Made by a program: the position numbers and the translations under genes. Below, piece by piece: positions 49,299 through 61,579 of a stretch of 64,000 nucleotides of DNA (its first letter is position 1; every line of letters begins with the position of its first letter). The stretch is from Cuneatibacter sp. NSJ-177. Lineage in GTDB: Bacteria; Bacillota; Clostridia; Lachnospirales; Lachnospiraceae. The stretch covers positions 62,001-126,000 of the forward strand of contig NZ_JALIFO010000001.1 in the NCBI RefSeq assembly GCF_022867805.1, written 5' to 3'. Below the pieces are notes generated by a model, which saw only the letters and a program-made list of their open reading frames with translations, had not been told where the DNA came from and searched no databases.

Positions 49299-50699
49299 AT
49301 GGAAGCCACAGCAGAGAGAAAAGAAAATAAGATGGGTTCGCGGCCGGTAAAGCCGCTGCTTTTATCCATGGCCCTGCCAATGATTTTGTCCATGGGGGTA
49401 CAGGCGCTGTACAACGTTGTGGACAGTATCTTTGTGTCTCAATTAAATGAGGCGGCGCTGACCGCCGTTTCCCTGGCCTTTCCGGTGCAGAATCTGATGA
49501 TTGCCGTGGCGGTGGGAACCGGGGTTGGGATCAATTCCCTGCTGTCCAGGAAACTGGGGGAAAAGGATTTTGAATCGGCCAACCGTACGGCTGTCAACGG
49601 GATCTTTATCGGCGCCGTCAGTTATGTGGTTTTTGCTCTGCTGGGCGTCTTGTTTTCCCGGACTTTCTTTGAGATGCAGTTGAAAGACGAACAGATTTTG
49701 GCTTACGGAGTGGATTATCTCTGGGTGGTCATGGTTTTCTCCGTGGGGCTTTTCATGCAGATTATCTGGGAGCGCCTGCTCCAGGCAACCGGAAAAATGG
49801 TCTGCCACATGTTTGCCCAGGTGGCCGGCGCAGTGACCAATATCATTTTAGACCCGATTTTAATCTTTGGCGTCCCGGCCCTTGGCATTCCGCGGATGGA
49901 GGTGCTGGGGGCGGCGATCGCGACCGTGACCGGACAGATTTTGGGCATGACGCTGGCTATTATCTTTAACCTGACTCTAAATAAGGAAATTCGTCTTTCC
50001 TTCCGCCGGTTCCGGCCAAACGGAGAGATCATAAAGGGCATTTATTCCGTGGGACTTCCGTCCATCGTGATGCAGGCGATCGGATCGGTGATGACCTTTG
50101 GCATGAATAAGATCCTTTTGATGTTCTCCACGACGGCCGCCGCGGTCTTTGGGGCTTACTTCAAACTGCAAAGTTTTATCGTCATGCCGGTGCTTGGCCT
50201 GAATAATGCGGCGCTGCCGGTCGTAGCATATAACTATGGGGCCAGGCGTCCGGACCGCATGAAAGAGACGATCCGGACCAGCGTAATCTGGGCGGTCTGC
50301 CTGATGCTGCTGGGCGTGCTGGCGTTTCAGCTCCTTCCGGAGCTGATGCTTTCCTGGTTCCAGGCATCAGAGGACATGCTTTCGGTCGGCGTGCCAGCTC
50401 TCCGGATCATCAGTCTGAGTTTTCTGGTGGCAGGGATCAGCATCGTGCTGTCGGGATCTTTCCAGGCGCTGGGCAACGGGGTGCTCAGCCTGCTGATGTC
50501 GCTGTGCCGCCAGTTGATTGTGATTTTACCTTTGGCTTATCTGTTTGCCAAATACTTCGGGCTGACGGCGGTCTGGCTTGCGTTTCCGATTGCCGAGATC
50601 GTTTCGCTGCTGATGGGGATTACATTTTTCCGTAAAATGTACCGGGAAAAGATCGCGCCATTGGAAAAAGAAATACAAAACGGGGAGGAACCTGCATGA
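49299..50699 (+). CDS. MATE-family multidrug efflux protein
   Basis: Cation-coupled exporter of 466 residues with about 12 membrane helices. Recognisable blocks: LLLSMALPMILSMGVQALYNVVDSIFVSQL at the start of the first repeat, GVGINSLLSRKLGEKD, ILDPILIFGVPALGIPRMEVLGAAIATV, and in the second half GLPSIVMQAIGSVMTFGMNKILL and LNNAALPVVAYNYGA. Substrate cannot be told. GGAG precedes the ATG. Its stop overlaps the signal peptidase start (ATGA). Confidence 0.93.
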   Translation: MEATAERKENKMGSRPVKPLLLSMALPMILSMGVQALYNVVDSIFVSQLNEAALTAVSLAFPVQNLMIAVAVGTGVGINSLLSRKLGEKDFESANRTAVNGIFIGAVSYVVFALLGVLFSRTFFEMQLKDEQILAYGVDYLWVVMVFSVGLFMQIIWERLLQATGKMVCHMFAQVAGAVTNIILDPILIFGVPALGIPRMEVLGAAIATVTGQILGMTLAIIFNLTLNKEIRLSFRRFRPNGEIIKGIYSVGLPSIVMQAIGSVMTFGMNKILLMFSTTAAAVFGAYFKLQSFIVMPVLGLNNAALPVVAYNYGARRPDRMKETIRTSVIWAVCLMLLGVLAFQLLPELMLSWFQASEDMLSVGVPALRIISLSFLVAGISIVLSGSFQALGNGVLSLLMSLCRQLIVILPLAYLFAKYFGLTAVWLAFPIAEIVSLLMGITFFRKMYREKIAPLEKEIQNGEEPA

Positions 50700-51199
50700 A
50701 AAAGTGGATTCGAGAGTTTTTGCCTTATATCATTCTGCTGGTTGCCGTACTCCTGGTCCGGATTTTTATTCTGATCAATGCGACGATTCCAACAGAGTCC
50801 ATGGAAAATACGATTATGACCGGAACCCGTGTCATGGGCTTAAAATGTGCATACTGGTTTTCGGAGCCGGAGAGGGGTGAGATCATTGTTTTTCACGCGC
50901 CGGACGAACCGGAAAGCCTGTATGTGAAACGTGTCATCGGCCTGCCGGGAGATACGGTGGAAATCATTGACGGCGTGACCTATGTGAACGGGGAAGCCTT
51001 GAAGGAGGACTACCTGGCCGAGCCCATGGCCGGCAGTTACGGCCCTTACCATGTGCCGGAAGGGCACTATTTCGTGATGGGAGACAACCGGAATCACTCC
51101 CTCGATGCAAGATTCTGGAAAAATACGTATGTCAGCAAAGACGCTATCAGCGGGAAAGTTTATTTTTCCTATTGGCCGAAACTTAGATGGATTAGCTGA
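50696..51199 (+). CDS. lepB: Signal peptidase I
   Basis: Membrane protease of 167 residues that removes signal peptides. One N-terminal membrane helix (about 9-27), the catalytic Ser in IPTESMENTIMTG, catalytic Lys in YVKRVIGLPGDTVEI, then GHYFVMGDNRNHSLDARFW and a short end, all S26 family blocks. It is the short Gram-positive type. Translationally coupled to the MATE gene. A genome of this type usually has several; this copy cannot be assigned to a special client. Confidence 0.94.
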   Translation: MKKWIREFLPYIILLVAVLLVRIFILINATIPTESMENTIMTGTRVMGLKCAYWFSEPERGEIIVFHAPDEPESLYVKRVIGLPGDTVEIIDGVTYVNGEALKEDYLAEPMAGSYGPYHVPEGHYFVMGDNRNHSLDARFWKNTYVSKDAISGKVYFSYWPKLRWIS

Positions 51200-51386
51200 G
51201 GCTTTTGGGGATGCAATAGATCCGCAGTTTCCGTTCAAATGGAAGCTGCGGATTTGCTTTTACGGCCGGACTGGGAGATGAGGAAGAGGCGGCCGGACGC
51301 GAAAAAAGTTTTGCTATTTTAGAACAAATATGATAGAGTAATACAGTTATTTGTGATGATCGAGAAAAAGGGGACTATGACGAAAA

Positions 51387-52238
51387 ATGGAGCAGGATAT
51401 TTTTCATTTTAGCGTAAAGAAAAGAGTGGTTGTAAAAATCGGTTCCTCCTCACTGAATTACGAGGAGACCGGAAGCCTGAATCTTACCAAACTGGAGCGC
51501 CTGGTGCGCGAGCTGTGCAACCTACGAAACCGCGGCCTGGATGTTTGCCTGGTCAGCTCCGGAGCCATTGCGGTGGGGAGAAGGTCGCTGGGCCTGGCGG
51601 AGCGGCCGGGGGACATCTCCACGAAACAGGCCTGCGCGGCGGTGGGACAGGCCCGGCTGATGATGGTGTATCAGAAATTATTTGCCGAGTACAACCAGGT
51701 GGCCGGCCAGGTCTTAATGACAAAAAATACGATGATCGACCCGGTAGCCCGCGGAAATGCCAAAAATACGTTTGAGGAGCTTTTCCGGCTGGGGGCGATT
51801 CCGATTGTCAATGAAAATGATACGGTGTCAACCTATGAGATGCAGTTCGGCGACAACGACACGCTCTCGGCGATTGTGGCGTCCTTGGTGGGGGCGGACC
51901 TGTTGATTTTACTCTCTGATATCGACGGTCTCTTCACGGATGATCCCCACAGAAATCCCAATGCGAGACTGATCGAAGTGGTGGAACGGATGGACTCCGA
52001 GATCTATCACATGGCGAAAAGCACCACAGGCAGCGATGTGGGAACCGGAGGCATGGCCACCAAACTGACGGCGGCCAGGATCGCCACGCTGTCCGGCGCG
52101 GATATGGTGATTGCAAACGGCAGGGATGTGTCGGTCCTGCACCACATTTTTGAGGACTCTTTTACCGGAACTGTTTTCCGGGCGGAAAAGAATGAGACGT
52201 TCTGTCTCGCGGATTTTATCCGGGAGACCATAGGCTGA
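51387..52238 (+). CDS. proB: Glutamate 5-kinase, without PUA domain
   Basis: First enzyme of proline synthesis from glutamate, 283 residues. Amino acid kinase fold: [82 protein letters not shown] and [15 protein letters not shown]. The C-terminal PUA domain present in longer ProB (about 367 residues) is absent, a shorter form known in other Clostridia. The ribosome site is weak (GGGG 13 bases away) and an 11-codon frame (51377-51412) overlaps the start. proA follows. Confidence 0.94.
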   Translation: MEQDIFHFSVKKRVVVKIGSSSLNYEETGSLNLTKLERLVRELCNLRNRGLDVCLVSSGAIAVGRRSLGLAERPGDISTKQACAAVGQARLMMVYQKLFAEYNQVAGQVLMTKNTMIDPVARGNAKNTFEELFRLGAIPIVNENDTVSTYEMQFGDNDTLSAIVASLVGADLLILLSDIDGLFTDDPHRNPNARLIEVVERMDSEIYHMAKSTTGSDVGTGGMATKLTAARIATLSGADMVIANGRDVSVLHHIFEDSFTGTVFRAEKNETFCLADFIRETIG

Positions 52239-52257
52239 AGGAAGGAGCGGAATCAGG

Positions 52258-53508
52258 ATGGAATTGATGGAATTATGTAGAAAGTCCAAAGAAGTAAGCC
52301 GCAAAATCGGCATGCTGGATACGGAGAAAAAGAACCGGGCCCTGTACGCCGCGGCGGATGCCCTAATCGAGCACGCGGAGCGGCTGCTGGAAGAAAATGC
52401 AAAGGATCTTGTCCGGGCCAGGGCCAATCATATGCCGGAGAGCCTGCTGGACCGGCTGATGCTGGATGAAGGGCGGATCGGACAGATAGCTGCGGGGATG
52501 CGCCAGGTGGCGGCGCTGGAGGACCCAGTCGGAGAGGTCCTCTCCATGAAAAAGCGCCCGAACGGCCTTTTGCTCGGCCAGAAGCGGGTTCCGATCGGAG
52601 TGGTCGGAATGATTTATGAGGCCAGGCCCAATGTGACTGCCGACGCTTTTTCGCTGTGTTTTAAAACCGGAAACGCGGTGATCCTAAAAGGCGGCAGCGA
52701 CGCCATGTATTCCAACATTTCCATGGTTTCCATCATCCAGGCGGCCTTAGAGGAGCAGGAAATCCCAAAAGACGCGGTCCTGCTGATCACGGATCCCTCT
52801 CATGAGGCGGCCGCCGCCTTTATGAAGATGAACGCTTATGTAGATGTGTTGATCCCGCGGGGCGGCAGGGGCTTGATCCAGACCGTGGTGAACCAAGCTA
52901 CCATCCCTGTCATTGAGACGGGAACCGGGAACTGCCATATCTATGTGGACGAGAGCGCGGATTTTCAGATGGCGGCAGATATTATCTGTAATGCAAAGAC
53001 CCAGCGCATCGGTGTATGCAATGCCTGCGAATCCCTGGTTATCCATAAGAGGATCGCAGAGTCTTTTCTTCCCTGCCTTTCGGATGCCCTGAACGAGCGG
53101 GGCGTGGAGATCCGGGGGGATCAGAATGTCTGCCGGATCCTTGGGCCAAAGCGTTCCAGAGCAGCCTTGGAGGAAGACTGGGGAAGAGAGTATCTGGACT
53201 GGATTCTTTCCGTAAAGACCGTATCTTCCCTCGATGAGGCCATCGCGCATATCAACCGGTACAATACCGGGCATTCTGAGGCGATTATCACCAAGGACTA
53301 TGCCAATGCCCAGAGGTTTTTGGATGAAATCGACGCGGCCTGTGTCTATGTCAATGCGTCTACCCGTTTTTCCGACGGATTTGAATTCGGGTTCGGCGCG
53401 GAAATCGGCATCAGTACACAGAAGCTCCACGCAAGGGGCCCCATGGGGCTGAACGCCCTGACCAGCACCAAGTATATTATTTACGGAAACGGGCAAATCC
53501 GCCCGTAG
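52258..53508 (+). CDS. proA: Gamma-glutamyl phosphate reductase
   Basis: Second enzyme of proline synthesis, 416 residues, an aldehyde dehydrogenase fold that reduces glutamyl phosphate with NADPH. Blocks: [37 protein letters not shown] (cofactor region), [25 protein letters not shown], and the catalytic Cys region [18 protein letters not shown]; the C-terminus carries [31 protein letters not shown]. Length is normal. Starts 19 bases after proB with a GGAG site ten bases upstream. Confidence 0.96.
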   Translation: MELMELCRKSKEVSRKIGMLDTEKKNRALYAAADALIEHAERLLEENAKDLVRARANHMPESLLDRLMLDEGRIGQIAAGMRQVAALEDPVGEVLSMKKRPNGLLLGQKRVPIGVVGMIYEARPNVTADAFSLCFKTGNAVILKGGSDAMYSNISMVSIIQAALEEQEIPKDAVLLITDPSHEAAAAFMKMNAYVDVLIPRGGRGLIQTVVNQATIPVIETGTGNCHIYVDESADFQMAADIICNAKTQRIGVCNACESLVIHKRIAESFLPCLSDALNERGVEIRGDQNVCRILGPKRSRAALEEDWGREYLDWILSVKTVSSLDEAIAHINRYNTGHSEAIITKDYANAQRFLDEIDAACVYVNASTRFSDGFEFGFGAEIGISTQKLHARGPMGLNALTSTKYIIYGNGQIRP

Positions 53509-53579
53509 GCGGCTGGTTTTGGACGGGACGGGATAAAACTAAAATGAGTAAATTAATGCTTCCTTTTTTGAGGAAAACA

Positions 53580-53588
53580 TGATATAAT
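53580..53588 (+). promoter_or_regulatory. Extended -10 promoter of tig
   Basis: TGATATAAT with a poor -35, about 100 bp before the trigger factor gene. No terminator is obvious after proA. Confidence 0.45.
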
Positions 53589-53690
53589 GCTAAATTGACT
53601 AAGCCGGAAAGACTGCTCCGGCAACTTTTCGGTTCGCGGAAAGAAAAATTGCGGAAAAATAACCGATAAATCAAGGAGGAAACACAAAAA

Positions 53691-54971
53691 ATGAGTGTTA
53701 AGGTAGAAAACCTGGAGAAAAATCTGGCCAAGCTGACCGTAGAGGTACCGGTAGAGAAACTGGAAGAATCCATCGATCAGGTATACCGGAAAGCGAAAAA
53801 CCAGATTACCCTGCCCGGCTTCCGGAAGGGCAAAGCGCCCCGCAAGATGATTGAGAAATACTACGGTGCAGACGTATTTCTGGAGGACGCCGTTAATGAA
53901 CTGATCCCGGTAGCCTATGAGGAGGCTTGCGGCGAGTGCGAATTGGAGATCGTTTCCCAGCCGGAAATCGAATATGAGCAGGTGGAAGCCGGCAAGCCCG
54001 TGATCTTCACGGCCACGGTTGCGACCCGTCCGGAGGTAACCCTCGGCGAGTATAAGGGCCTTGAAGTCGAGTCCAAGCCGGTGGAAGTCACCGAGGAGGA
54101 AATCCTTGCGGAACTGAAGAAGGAGCAGGAGAAAAACGCGACCATGAAGACCGTGGACGACAGAGCGGTGGAAGACGGCGATATCATTGAGCTGGCTTTC
54201 GAAGGCTTTGTGGACGGCGCGCCTTTTGAGGGCGGAAAGAGCGACAACTATCCGCTGACCATCGGATCTCATTCCTTTATCCCTGGATTTGAGGAGCAGC
54301 TGATCGGCGCCGTCATCGGCGAGGAGAAGAACGTAGACGTGACCTTCCCCGAAGAGTACCATGCGAAGGAGCTGGCGGGCAAGCCTGCTGTCTTCAAGTG
54401 CACGGTTCACACGATCAAAGTGAAAGAACTGCCGGAGCTGGACGATGAGTTCGCCAGCGAGGTTTCCGATTTTGAAACCCTGGACGAGTACAAAGAAGAC
54501 GTCAAGAAGAAACTGACGGAGAACAAAGAAAAAGAAGCCAAGATTGCCAAGGAGGACGCTTTGGTTGACAAGATCATCGAGAACTCCCAGATGGAGGTCC
54601 CGGAGCTGATGATCACTTCCCAGGCCAGAAGTATGGTGAGCGAGTTCGGCCAGCGTCTGCAGTCCCAGGGACTGAATCTGCAGCAATACATGCAGTACAC
54701 CGGCCAGACCGAAGCACAGATGATCGACCAGATGAAGGAGCAGGCGTTAAAGCGCATTCAGACCCGTCTGGTGATGGAAGCAATCGTAGCGGCGGAAAGC
54801 CTGGTTGCCACCGAAGAAGATGTGGAAGAAGAGATCAAGAAAATGGCGGAAGCCTACGGCATGGATGTGGAGCAGGTGAAAACCTACATGGACGAGGAGC
54901 AGAAAGAGCAGATGAAGATGAATATCGCTGTTCAGAAAGCCATCGACATGGTATACGCAGCCGCCAAATAA
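53691..54971 (+). CDS. tig: Trigger factor
   Basis: Ribosome-bound chaperone and prolyl isomerase of 426 residues. N-terminal ribosome-docking domain with PGFRKGKAPRKMIEKYYG (the GFRxGxxP signature), FKBP-like middle domain (about 150-245: VEDGDIIELAFEGFVDGAPFEGG, IGSHSFIPGFEEQLIGA) and a C-terminal helical arm domain (to 426). Length is normal. AAGGAGG precedes the ATG. Followed within 16 bases by clpP. Confidence 0.96.
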   Translation: MSVKVENLEKNLAKLTVEVPVEKLEESIDQVYRKAKNQITLPGFRKGKAPRKMIEKYYGADVFLEDAVNELIPVAYEEACGECELEIVSQPEIEYEQVEAGKPVIFTATVATRPEVTLGEYKGLEVESKPVEVTEEEILAELKKEQEKNATMKTVDDRAVEDGDIIELAFEGFVDGAPFEGGKSDNYPLTIGSHSFIPGFEEQLIGAVIGEEKNVDVTFPEEYHAKELAGKPAVFKCTVHTIKVKELPELDDEFASEVSDFETLDEYKEDVKKKLTENKEKEAKIAKEDALVDKIIENSQMEVPELMITSQARSMVSEFGQRLQSQGLNLQQYMQYTGQTEAQMIDQMKEQALKRIQTRLVMEAIVAAESLVATEEDVEEEIKKMAEAYGMDVEQVKTYMDEEQKEQMKMNIAVQKAIDMVYAAAK

Positions 54972-54986
54972 TTAGGAGTGAAATCA

Positions 54987-55568
54987 ATGAGCTTAGTGCC
55001 TTATGTAATCGAATCGACCAGCCGCGGAGAGCGGTCCTATGACATTTATTCCCGTCTGCTGAAGGAACGGATTATCTTCCTCGGCGAGGAAGTCAATGAT
55101 GTGACTGCAAGCCTGGTCGTTGCCCAGCTTCTTTTCCTGGAATCCGAGGATCCCGGAAAGGATATTTCCCTGTATATCAACAGCCCCGGCGGTTCGGTCA
55201 GCGCGGGACTTGCGATCTACGACACCATGCAGTATATTAAGAGCGATGTTTCCACGATCTGCATCGGCATGGCGGCCAGCATGGGGGCTTTTTTGCTGGC
55301 GGGCGGCAAGAAGGGTAAGCGGTTTGCCCTGCCCAACGCCGAGATCATGATTCACCAGCCTTCGGGCGGAGCCCAGGGGCAGGCAACGGAGATCAAGATT
55401 GTCGCCGAGCATATTTTAAAGATCAAACAGACATTGAACCAGATTTTGGCGGACAACACCGGCCAGCCTCTGGATGTGATTGCGCAGGATACCGAGCGTG
55501 ACAACTATATGTCGGCCGAGGAAGCAAAGGCCTATGGTTTGATCGACGAGGTCATCGTTCACCATTAA
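54987..55568 (+). CDS. clpP: ATP-dependent Clp protease proteolytic subunit
   Basis: Serine protease ring subunit of 193 residues. [30 protein letters not shown] is the typical start; catalytic Ser in [16 protein letters not shown], His in [20 protein letters not shown], Asp in [12 protein letters not shown]. The ATG eight bases after AGGAG is chosen over a GTG inside that ribosome site three codons upstream. It forms ClpXP with the next gene product. Confidence 0.97.
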   Translation: MSLVPYVIESTSRGERSYDIYSRLLKERIIFLGEEVNDVTASLVVAQLLFLESEDPGKDISLYINSPGGSVSAGLAIYDTMQYIKSDVSTICIGMAASMGAFLLAGGKKGKRFALPNAEIMIHQPSGGAQGQATEIKIVAEHILKIKQTLNQILADNTGQPLDVIAQDTERDNYMSAEEAKAYGLIDEVIVHH

Positions 55569-55578
55569 GGAGTAGAGG

Positions 55579-56871
55579 ATGTCAAAAGGAATGGATACGC
55601 TGTACTGTTCGTTCTGCGGGAAATCCCAGGACCAGGTGCAGAAGCTGATAGCAGGAAATAAGAAAGACGTATACATCTGTGATGAATGTGTCGAGCTCTG
55701 CTCCGAGCTTTTGGAGGAGGAACTGGAAGATCTGGACGGTTCGCCGGCCAGCTTCCGCGGCATTGAACTGAAAAAGCCCAAGGAGATCAAGGCGTTTCTG
55801 GATCAGTATGTGATCGGTCAGGAAGATGCTAAGAAGGTGCTGTCGGTGGCGGTTTATAACCACTACAAGCGCATCTCTTCGGATATTACTGATGTGGACG
55901 TCCAGAAGAGTAACATTCTGATGCTGGGTCCCACCGGCTCCGGAAAAACCTTCCTGGCTCAGACAATCGCCCGTCTGCTGAACGTCCCCTTTGCCATCGC
56001 GGATGCGACGGCTTTGACCGAGGCAGGTTATGTGGGAGAGGATGTGGAAAACATCCTGTTAAAGCTGATTCAGTCGGCGGATTATGATATCCATAAGGCG
56101 GAGTACGGCATCGTCTATATTGATGAGATTGATAAGATCACAAAAAAATCGGAGAATGTTTCGATTACCCGTGACGTGTCCGGGGAAGGCGTACAGCAGG
56201 CGCTGCTGAAAATTTTGGAAGGCACCGTGGCCAGCGTGCCGCCCCAGGGCGGACGGAAACATCCCCACCAGGAGATGTTCCAGATTGATACGACGAATAT
56301 CCTGTTTATCTGCGGCGGCGCTTTCGACGGTCTGGAAAAGATTGTCGACAACCGGCTCGGCGCCAACTCCATTGGATTCAACGCCGACATTAAGGTGAAG
56401 CAGGAAGAAAATCTTGGGGAGCTTTTGAAACAGGCGATGCCCCAGGATCTGGTCAAGTTCGGGCTGATTCCCGAATTTGTCGGCCGTGTCCCGGTGGTGG
56501 TATCTTTGGAGCCGCTGGATGAAGAGGCGCTGGTAAAAATCCTGACGGAACCGAAAAATGCGATCGTCAAACAGTATCAAAAGCTGTTTGAGTTGGACCA
56601 TGTGGAATTGGAATTTACGGAAGGCGCGGTCCGGGAGATCGCGAAGCTTTCCGCGGAGAGAAAGACTGGGGCCAGAGGCCTGCGCTCGATCTTGGAAAAG
56701 GCAATGACGAACCTGATGTACGAGTTGCCTTCCAATGAGGAAGTGGGCCGGTGCCTGGTGACCGAGGAGGTTATCCGCGGCACCGGGGAGCCGGAGCTGA
56801 CGATCCGGGACGTGGAAGTCCCGCGGGAAAAGCGCCGCATCAGCCGGAAGGACAGCAACGAAATCGCATAA
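55579..56871 (+). CDS. clpX: Clp protease ATP-binding subunit ClpX
   Basis: AAA+ unfoldase of 430 residues. N-terminal Cys4 zinc domain ([28 protein letters not shown]), Walker [13 protein letters not shown], Walker [37 protein letters not shown] pore region, the IGF-type ClpP loop ([10 protein letters not shown]) and C-terminal helical lid ([17 protein letters not shown]). Length is normal. Starts ten bases after clpP with AAGGAG. Confidence 0.97.
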   Translation: MSKGMDTLYCSFCGKSQDQVQKLIAGNKKDVYICDECVELCSELLEEELEDLDGSPASFRGIELKKPKEIKAFLDQYVIGQEDAKKVLSVAVYNHYKRISSDITDVDVQKSNILMLGPTGSGKTFLAQTIARLLNVPFAIADATALTEAGYVGEDVENILLKLIQSADYDIHKAEYGIVYIDEIDKITKKSENVSITRDVSGEGVQQALLKILEGTVASVPPQGGRKHPHQEMFQIDTTNILFICGGAFDGLEKIVDNRLGANSIGFNADIKVKQEENLGELLKQAMPQDLVKFGLIPEFVGRVPVVVSLEPLDEEALVKILTEPKNAIVKQYQKLFELDHVELEFTEGAVREIAKLSAERKTGARGLRSILEKAMTNLMYELPSNEEVGRCLVTEEVIRGTGEPELTIRDVEVPREKRRISRKDSNEIA

Positions 56872-56880
56872 GGAAATGGT

Positions 56881-56953
56881 AGGGGCTGCTGCAGAACGGG
56901 AAACCGGAGCTTCCTGCCGCCATGAGGCGGCGGGAGGCTTTTGCGGCGGCCCT
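56881..56953 (+). terminator. Nested hairpin terminator between clpX and lon
   Basis: Inner stem AGCTTCCTGCCGCC/GGCGGCGGGAGGCT followed by TTTT; outer arms GGGGCTGCTGCA and TGCGGCGGCCC also pair and match the palindromic repeats at 23355 and 45305. A further perfect hairpin GTGTGCGC/GCGCACAC lies at 56996-57014, just before lon. Confidence 0.65.
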
Positions 56954-57037
56954 TTGCGCGTTTCCTGCTGCTGGCGCAGCCGCGCTCCGGCGCGAGTGTG
57001 CGCAAAGCGCACACTTTATTTGGATGGAGGATAAAAG

Positions 57038-59331
<2,294 letters not shown>

Positions 59332-59335
<4 letters not shown>

Positions 59336-59934
59336 TTATTAAAACGGTCAACCTGGAAACCGTATGCGGAGTCACCAGCGTTCTTCCGAAAAACGAAAAG
59401 CCGGAGTTTGCTTTTGCCGGAAAATCCAACGTGGGGAAGTCTTCGCTGATCAATGCGCTGATGAACCGAAAGGCTTACGCCAGGACTTCGGCCCAGCCGG
59501 GAAAAACCCAGACCATCAATTTTTACAACATCAACGACGAGCGGTATCTGGTGGATCTCCCCGGATACGGCTACGCCAAGGTGTCGATCGCGGAAAAAGA
59601 AAAGTGGGGAAAGCTGATTGAGCGGTATCTGAGGAGTTCTAAGGTGCTTCGGCAGGTATTTCTCCTGGTGGATATCCGCCATGAACCCAGCGCCAATGAC
59701 AAGCAGATGTACGACTGGATTCTCCACAACGGTTACCAGCCCATCGTGATTGCCACCAAGCTGGACAAGATTAAGCGCAGCCAGCTGCAAAAACAGCTGA
59801 AGCTGGTCCGGGAGGGCCTGGGTGCCGGGCCGGACGTGACGGTGATCCCGTTTTCCGCTGAGACCAAGCAGGGACGGGAGGAAATCTACGCTTTGCTGGA
59901 AGATGACGGGCCGGAGGAGATTTCTCCGGTCTGA
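59332..59934 (+). CDS. engB: Ribosome biogenesis GTPase EngB/YsxC
   Basis: Essential GTPase of 200 residues needed for 50S assembly. G1 AGKSNVGKSSLINALMNR, G2/switch SAQPGKTQTINFY, G3 LVDLPGYGYAKV, G4 VIATKLDKIKR and G5 VIPFSAETKQGREE are all visible. Coupled to lon; the lon-engB order is common in Bacillota. Confidence 0.96.
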
Positions 59935-59937
59935 GGC

Positions 59938-59966
59938 TTGCGGGATCCGGGAGAATCTGCTATAAT
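59938..59966 (+). promoter_or_regulatory. Promoter of asnS
   Basis: TTGCGG and TATAAT with a 17-bp spacer; a leader of about 45 nt, too short for a T-box. Confidence 0.6.
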
Positions 59967-60019
59967 CTATGTTTAATTTACAGGATATTCCAGGGAGACA
60001 TTAGAGAGGAGAAATACAG

Positions 60020-61411
60020 ATGGACTGCATCAGTATTCGGGAATTATACCGAAACACAGAACAATACGCGGGTAAGAAAGTGACGGTCTGCGGCTGGGTG
60101 AAGAACCTCCGGGACTCCAAAAGCTTTGGCTTTCTTGTCCTGAGCGACGGAACTTTTTTTGAGACGCTGCAGGTGGTTTACCATGATACCATGGAGAATT
60201 TCAGCGAGATTTCCAAGCTGAATGTCGGGGCCGCCGTGATTGCAAAAGGAGAGCTGGTGCTGACGCCCCAGGCCAAACAGCCTTTTGAGCTGCAGGCGGA
60301 GAGCGTCACGGTGGAGGGTCCTTCCACGCCGGATTATCCGCTCCAGCCCAAGCGCCATTCGATGGAATTTTTGAGAACGATTTCTCATCTGCGTCCCCGG
60401 ACCAACACCTTCCAGGCCGTATTCCGCGTGCGCTCTCTGGCGGCTTATGCGATCCATAAATTTTTCCAGGAGCGGGACTTCGTCTATGTGCACACGCCTT
60501 TGATCACCGGCAGCGACTGCGAAGGCGCGGGCGAGATGTTCCAGGTGACGACCCTTGATTTGGACAACGTGCCGAAGAACGAAGACGGCACCGTGGATTA
60601 CAGCCAGGACTTTTTCAATAAGCCAACCAGCCTGACGGTCAGCGGCCAGCTGAACGGCGAAGCCTACGCCATGGCGTTCCGGAACATCTACACCTTCGGG
60701 CCCACCTTCCGGGCGGAGAATTCCAATACCACCCGCCATGCGGCAGAGTTTTGGATGATTGAGCCGGAGATGGCCTTTGCGGACTTGGCCGACAATATGA
60801 CGGTGGCCGAAAGTATGCTGAAATACGTGATCCGCTATGTCATGGAGCAGGCTCCGGAGGAGATGAAGTTCTTCAATCAGTTTATCGATAAAGGCTTGCT
60901 TGACCGGCTGAACCACGTGGTAAACTCGGATTTTGCCCATGTGACCTATACCGAGGCCGTGGAGATTTTAGAAAAGCACAATGACAAGTTCGACTACAAG
61001 GTATCCTGGGGCTGTGATCTTCAGACCGAGCACGAGCGGTATCTGACGGAGCAGATTTTTAAGCGTCCGGTGTTTGTGACCGATTATCCCAAGGAGATCA
61101 AGGCTTTCTATATGAAGATGAACGACGACGGGAAGACCGTGGCGGCCATGGACTGCCTGGTTCCCGGTATCGGCGAGATCATTGGGGGAAGTCAGAGAGA
61201 GGACGATTACGGGAAACTGGTGAAAAGGATGCAGGAGCTGGGGCTCAAAGAAGAGGACTATGGCTTCTATCTGGATCTCAGAAAGTACGGTTCCGCCCGT
61301 CACGCCGGATTTGGCCTGGGCTTTGAGCGGCTGATCATGTATGTGACCGGCATGGGGAACATCCGCGACGTGCTCCCGTTCCCGCGGACAGTGAACAACT
61401 GCGAGCTGTAA
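60020..61411 (+). CDS. asnS: Asparaginyl-tRNA synthetase
   Basis: Class IIb aminoacyl-tRNA synthetase of 463 residues. OB-fold anticodon domain (about 15-115: [35 protein letters not shown]), then the catalytic core with motif 1 ([32 protein letters not shown]), motif 2 ([25 protein letters not shown]) and motif 3 ([27 protein letters not shown]). The [19 protein letters not shown] region distinguishes AsnRS from AspRS. GAGGAG before the ATG. Confidence 0.97.
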   Translation: MDCISIRELYRNTEQYAGKKVTVCGWVKNLRDSKSFGFLVLSDGTFFETLQVVYHDTMENFSEISKLNVGAAVIAKGELVLTPQAKQPFELQAESVTVEGPSTPDYPLQPKRHSMEFLRTISHLRPRTNTFQAVFRVRSLAAYAIHKFFQERDFVYVHTPLITGSDCEGAGEMFQVTTLDLDNVPKNEDGTVDYSQDFFNKPTSLTVSGQLNGEAYAMAFRNIYTFGPTFRAENSNTTRHAAEFWMIEPEMAFADLADNMTVAESMLKYVIRYVMEQAPEEMKFFNQFIDKGLLDRLNHVVNSDFAHVTYTEAVEILEKHNDKFDYKVSWGCDLQTEHERYLTEQIFKRPVFVTDYPKEIKAFYMKMNDDGKTVAAMDCLVPGIGEIIGGSQREDDYGKLVKRMQELGLKEEDYGFYLDLRKYGSARHAGFGLGFERLIMYVTGMGNIRDVLPFPRTVNNCEL

Positions 61412-61473
61412 AGCGGATCGGGCAAGCTGCGGTCCACCGCGGACAGACCTTGCGGTCAGTCGGGGGTATACCT

Positions 61474-61537
61474 AAAAAGCTCCGTCTGAGAGCGGCCGTG
61501 GAAGTGGAACGGCCGCCCCGGACGGAGCTTTTTCTTT
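61474..61537 (+). terminator. Terminator of asnS
   Basis: AAAAAGCTCCGTC/GACGGAGCTTTTT outer stem with an inner GCGGCCGT/ACGGCCGC arm, ending in TTTTTCTTT. The A-run means it may also serve the convergent amidohydrolase gene. Confidence 0.85.
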
Positions 61538-61579
61538 GATAGGAAATTCCTTTGGAATTTCTCGGCGCGAAATTCTTTC

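Noticed and set aside
59967-60019. T-box leader of asnS
   Set aside because: The promoter is about 50 bp from the start codon, leaving no room for a T-box.
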